From contig JAHFDU010000018.1 of the NCBI GenBank assembly GCA_023248835.1, forward strand, positions 1-21,830: 21,830 nt of DNA. The letters are read 5' to 3'. Below, one piece after another: positions 21,716 to 21,830 of this stretch. Under the pieces are notes generated by a model. The model was not told the DNA's origin. It did not search any database and saw only the letters and a program-made list of their open reading frames with translations. Source of the DNA: Myxococcales bacterium (GTDB taxonomy: Bacteria > Myxococcota_A > Polyangia > Palsa-1104). Numbering within the stretch: position 1 is the first letter of the stretch; each line of letters begins with the position of its first letter. A program made the position numbers and the translations under genes.

Positions 21716-21830
21716 TGACCCGATTTCACGGACACTCCCCAAAACGCGAAAAGCGTGCAATAGGAGTGTTAAATGGCAAAACGGATCAAGAGAACATTCA
21801 ATTCAGAATTCAAATCGCAAGCCGTTGACT
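21716..21830 (+). mobile_element. Left end of an IS3-like insertion sequence (runs off the window)
   Basis: The homology of the helicase fragment stops at TGACCCGATTTCACGGACAC, a TG-starting end of the kind seen in IS3-family elements, followed 57 bases later by a transposase start. The end was placed where the helicase frame breaks; the right end and any target duplication lie outside the window. Confidence 0.7.
21773..21830 (+). CDS. IS3-family transposase OrfA, N-terminal part
   Basis: ATG 21773 with TAGGAG upstream encodes MAKRIKRTFNSEFKSQAVD, the standard start of IS3/IS911-type OrfA (helix-turn-helix Tnp_1 domain), which directs binding to the element ends. The window ends after 19 codons. 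In this family a second frame, orfB, normally follows with the DDE catalytic domain. Confidence 0.85.
   Translation, partial: MAKRIKRTFNSEFKSQAVD

Noticed and set aside
21361..21735. 124-codon minus-strand frame as a full gene
   Set aside because: Only codons from 21561 to 21491 look Bax1-like; the upstream part is a shadow of the helicase fragment and IS end, and the downstream part is the fold-back element.

Overview
The window looks like a chromosomal segment of a GC-rich, diderm (Gram-negative) bacterium. The evidence is BamA, Skp, LolD, FabZ and a lipoprotein with a lipobox. The PPC-repeat lipoprotein, the remnant of an XPB/Bax1 helicase-nuclease pair, frequent GTG/TTG starts and 4-base gene overlaps, and many dispersed fold-back repeats suggest an uncultured Myxococcota-like (former Deltaproteobacteria) lineage. 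That placement is an inference and was not tested against any database.

Layout. (1) 1-2301, minus strand: an aldehyde dehydrogenase followed by the N-terminal part of a [2Fe-2S]/FAD oxidoreductase of the sarcosine-oxidase-alpha/hydroxyproline-dehydrogenase type, probably an amine or amino-acid catabolic pair. A repeat-rich leader (2302-2745) lies upstream. (2) 2746-3237, plus strand: a DUF5362-like membrane protein. (3) 3239-6382, minus strand: a tightly overlapping operon reading secreted protein, asnS, maf, yggS. (4) 6495-9706, plus strand: a divergent TetR regulator with a promoter/operator-like site, then two membrane proteins (one with an SRPBCC domain) and an isoprenylcysteine-methyltransferase-like membrane methyltransferase. 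(5) 9802-11776, minus strand: purB followed by a secreted or anchored SRPBCC protein. (6) 11777-12098: three copies of a nested-hairpin repeat. (7) 12099-13362, minus strand: a broken WalJ/YycJ-type metallo-hydrolase and a small envelope protein. (8) 13427-19157, minus strand: an envelope-biogenesis run reading lolD, bamA, a small ORF, skp, fabZ, PPC lipoprotein. (9) 19158-19479: a dense block of inverted repeats. (10) 19480-21303, minus strand: a cupin dioxygenase-like gene, a cytochrome P450 and a 46-residue micro-ORF, all overlapping. (11) 21304-21830: a 112-base fold-back element, remnants of an XPB helicase and its Bax1 (DUF790) partner, and the left end of an IS3-like element running off the window.

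The most unusual features are repeats and what they do to genes. A palindromic dispersed repeat has entered fabZ in frame, lengthening it by roughly 35-40 residues in a loop. The same repeat supplies the C-terminus of the methyltransferase, in the same orientation and reading frame, so both proteins share an identical 15-residue peptide. Upstream of purB a different repeat occurs three times with compensatory stem changes. The XPB-Bax1 pair has been cut on both sides by mobile or fold-back DNA. The P450-cupin-microprotein cluster is the best candidate here for an uncharacterised metabolic unit.
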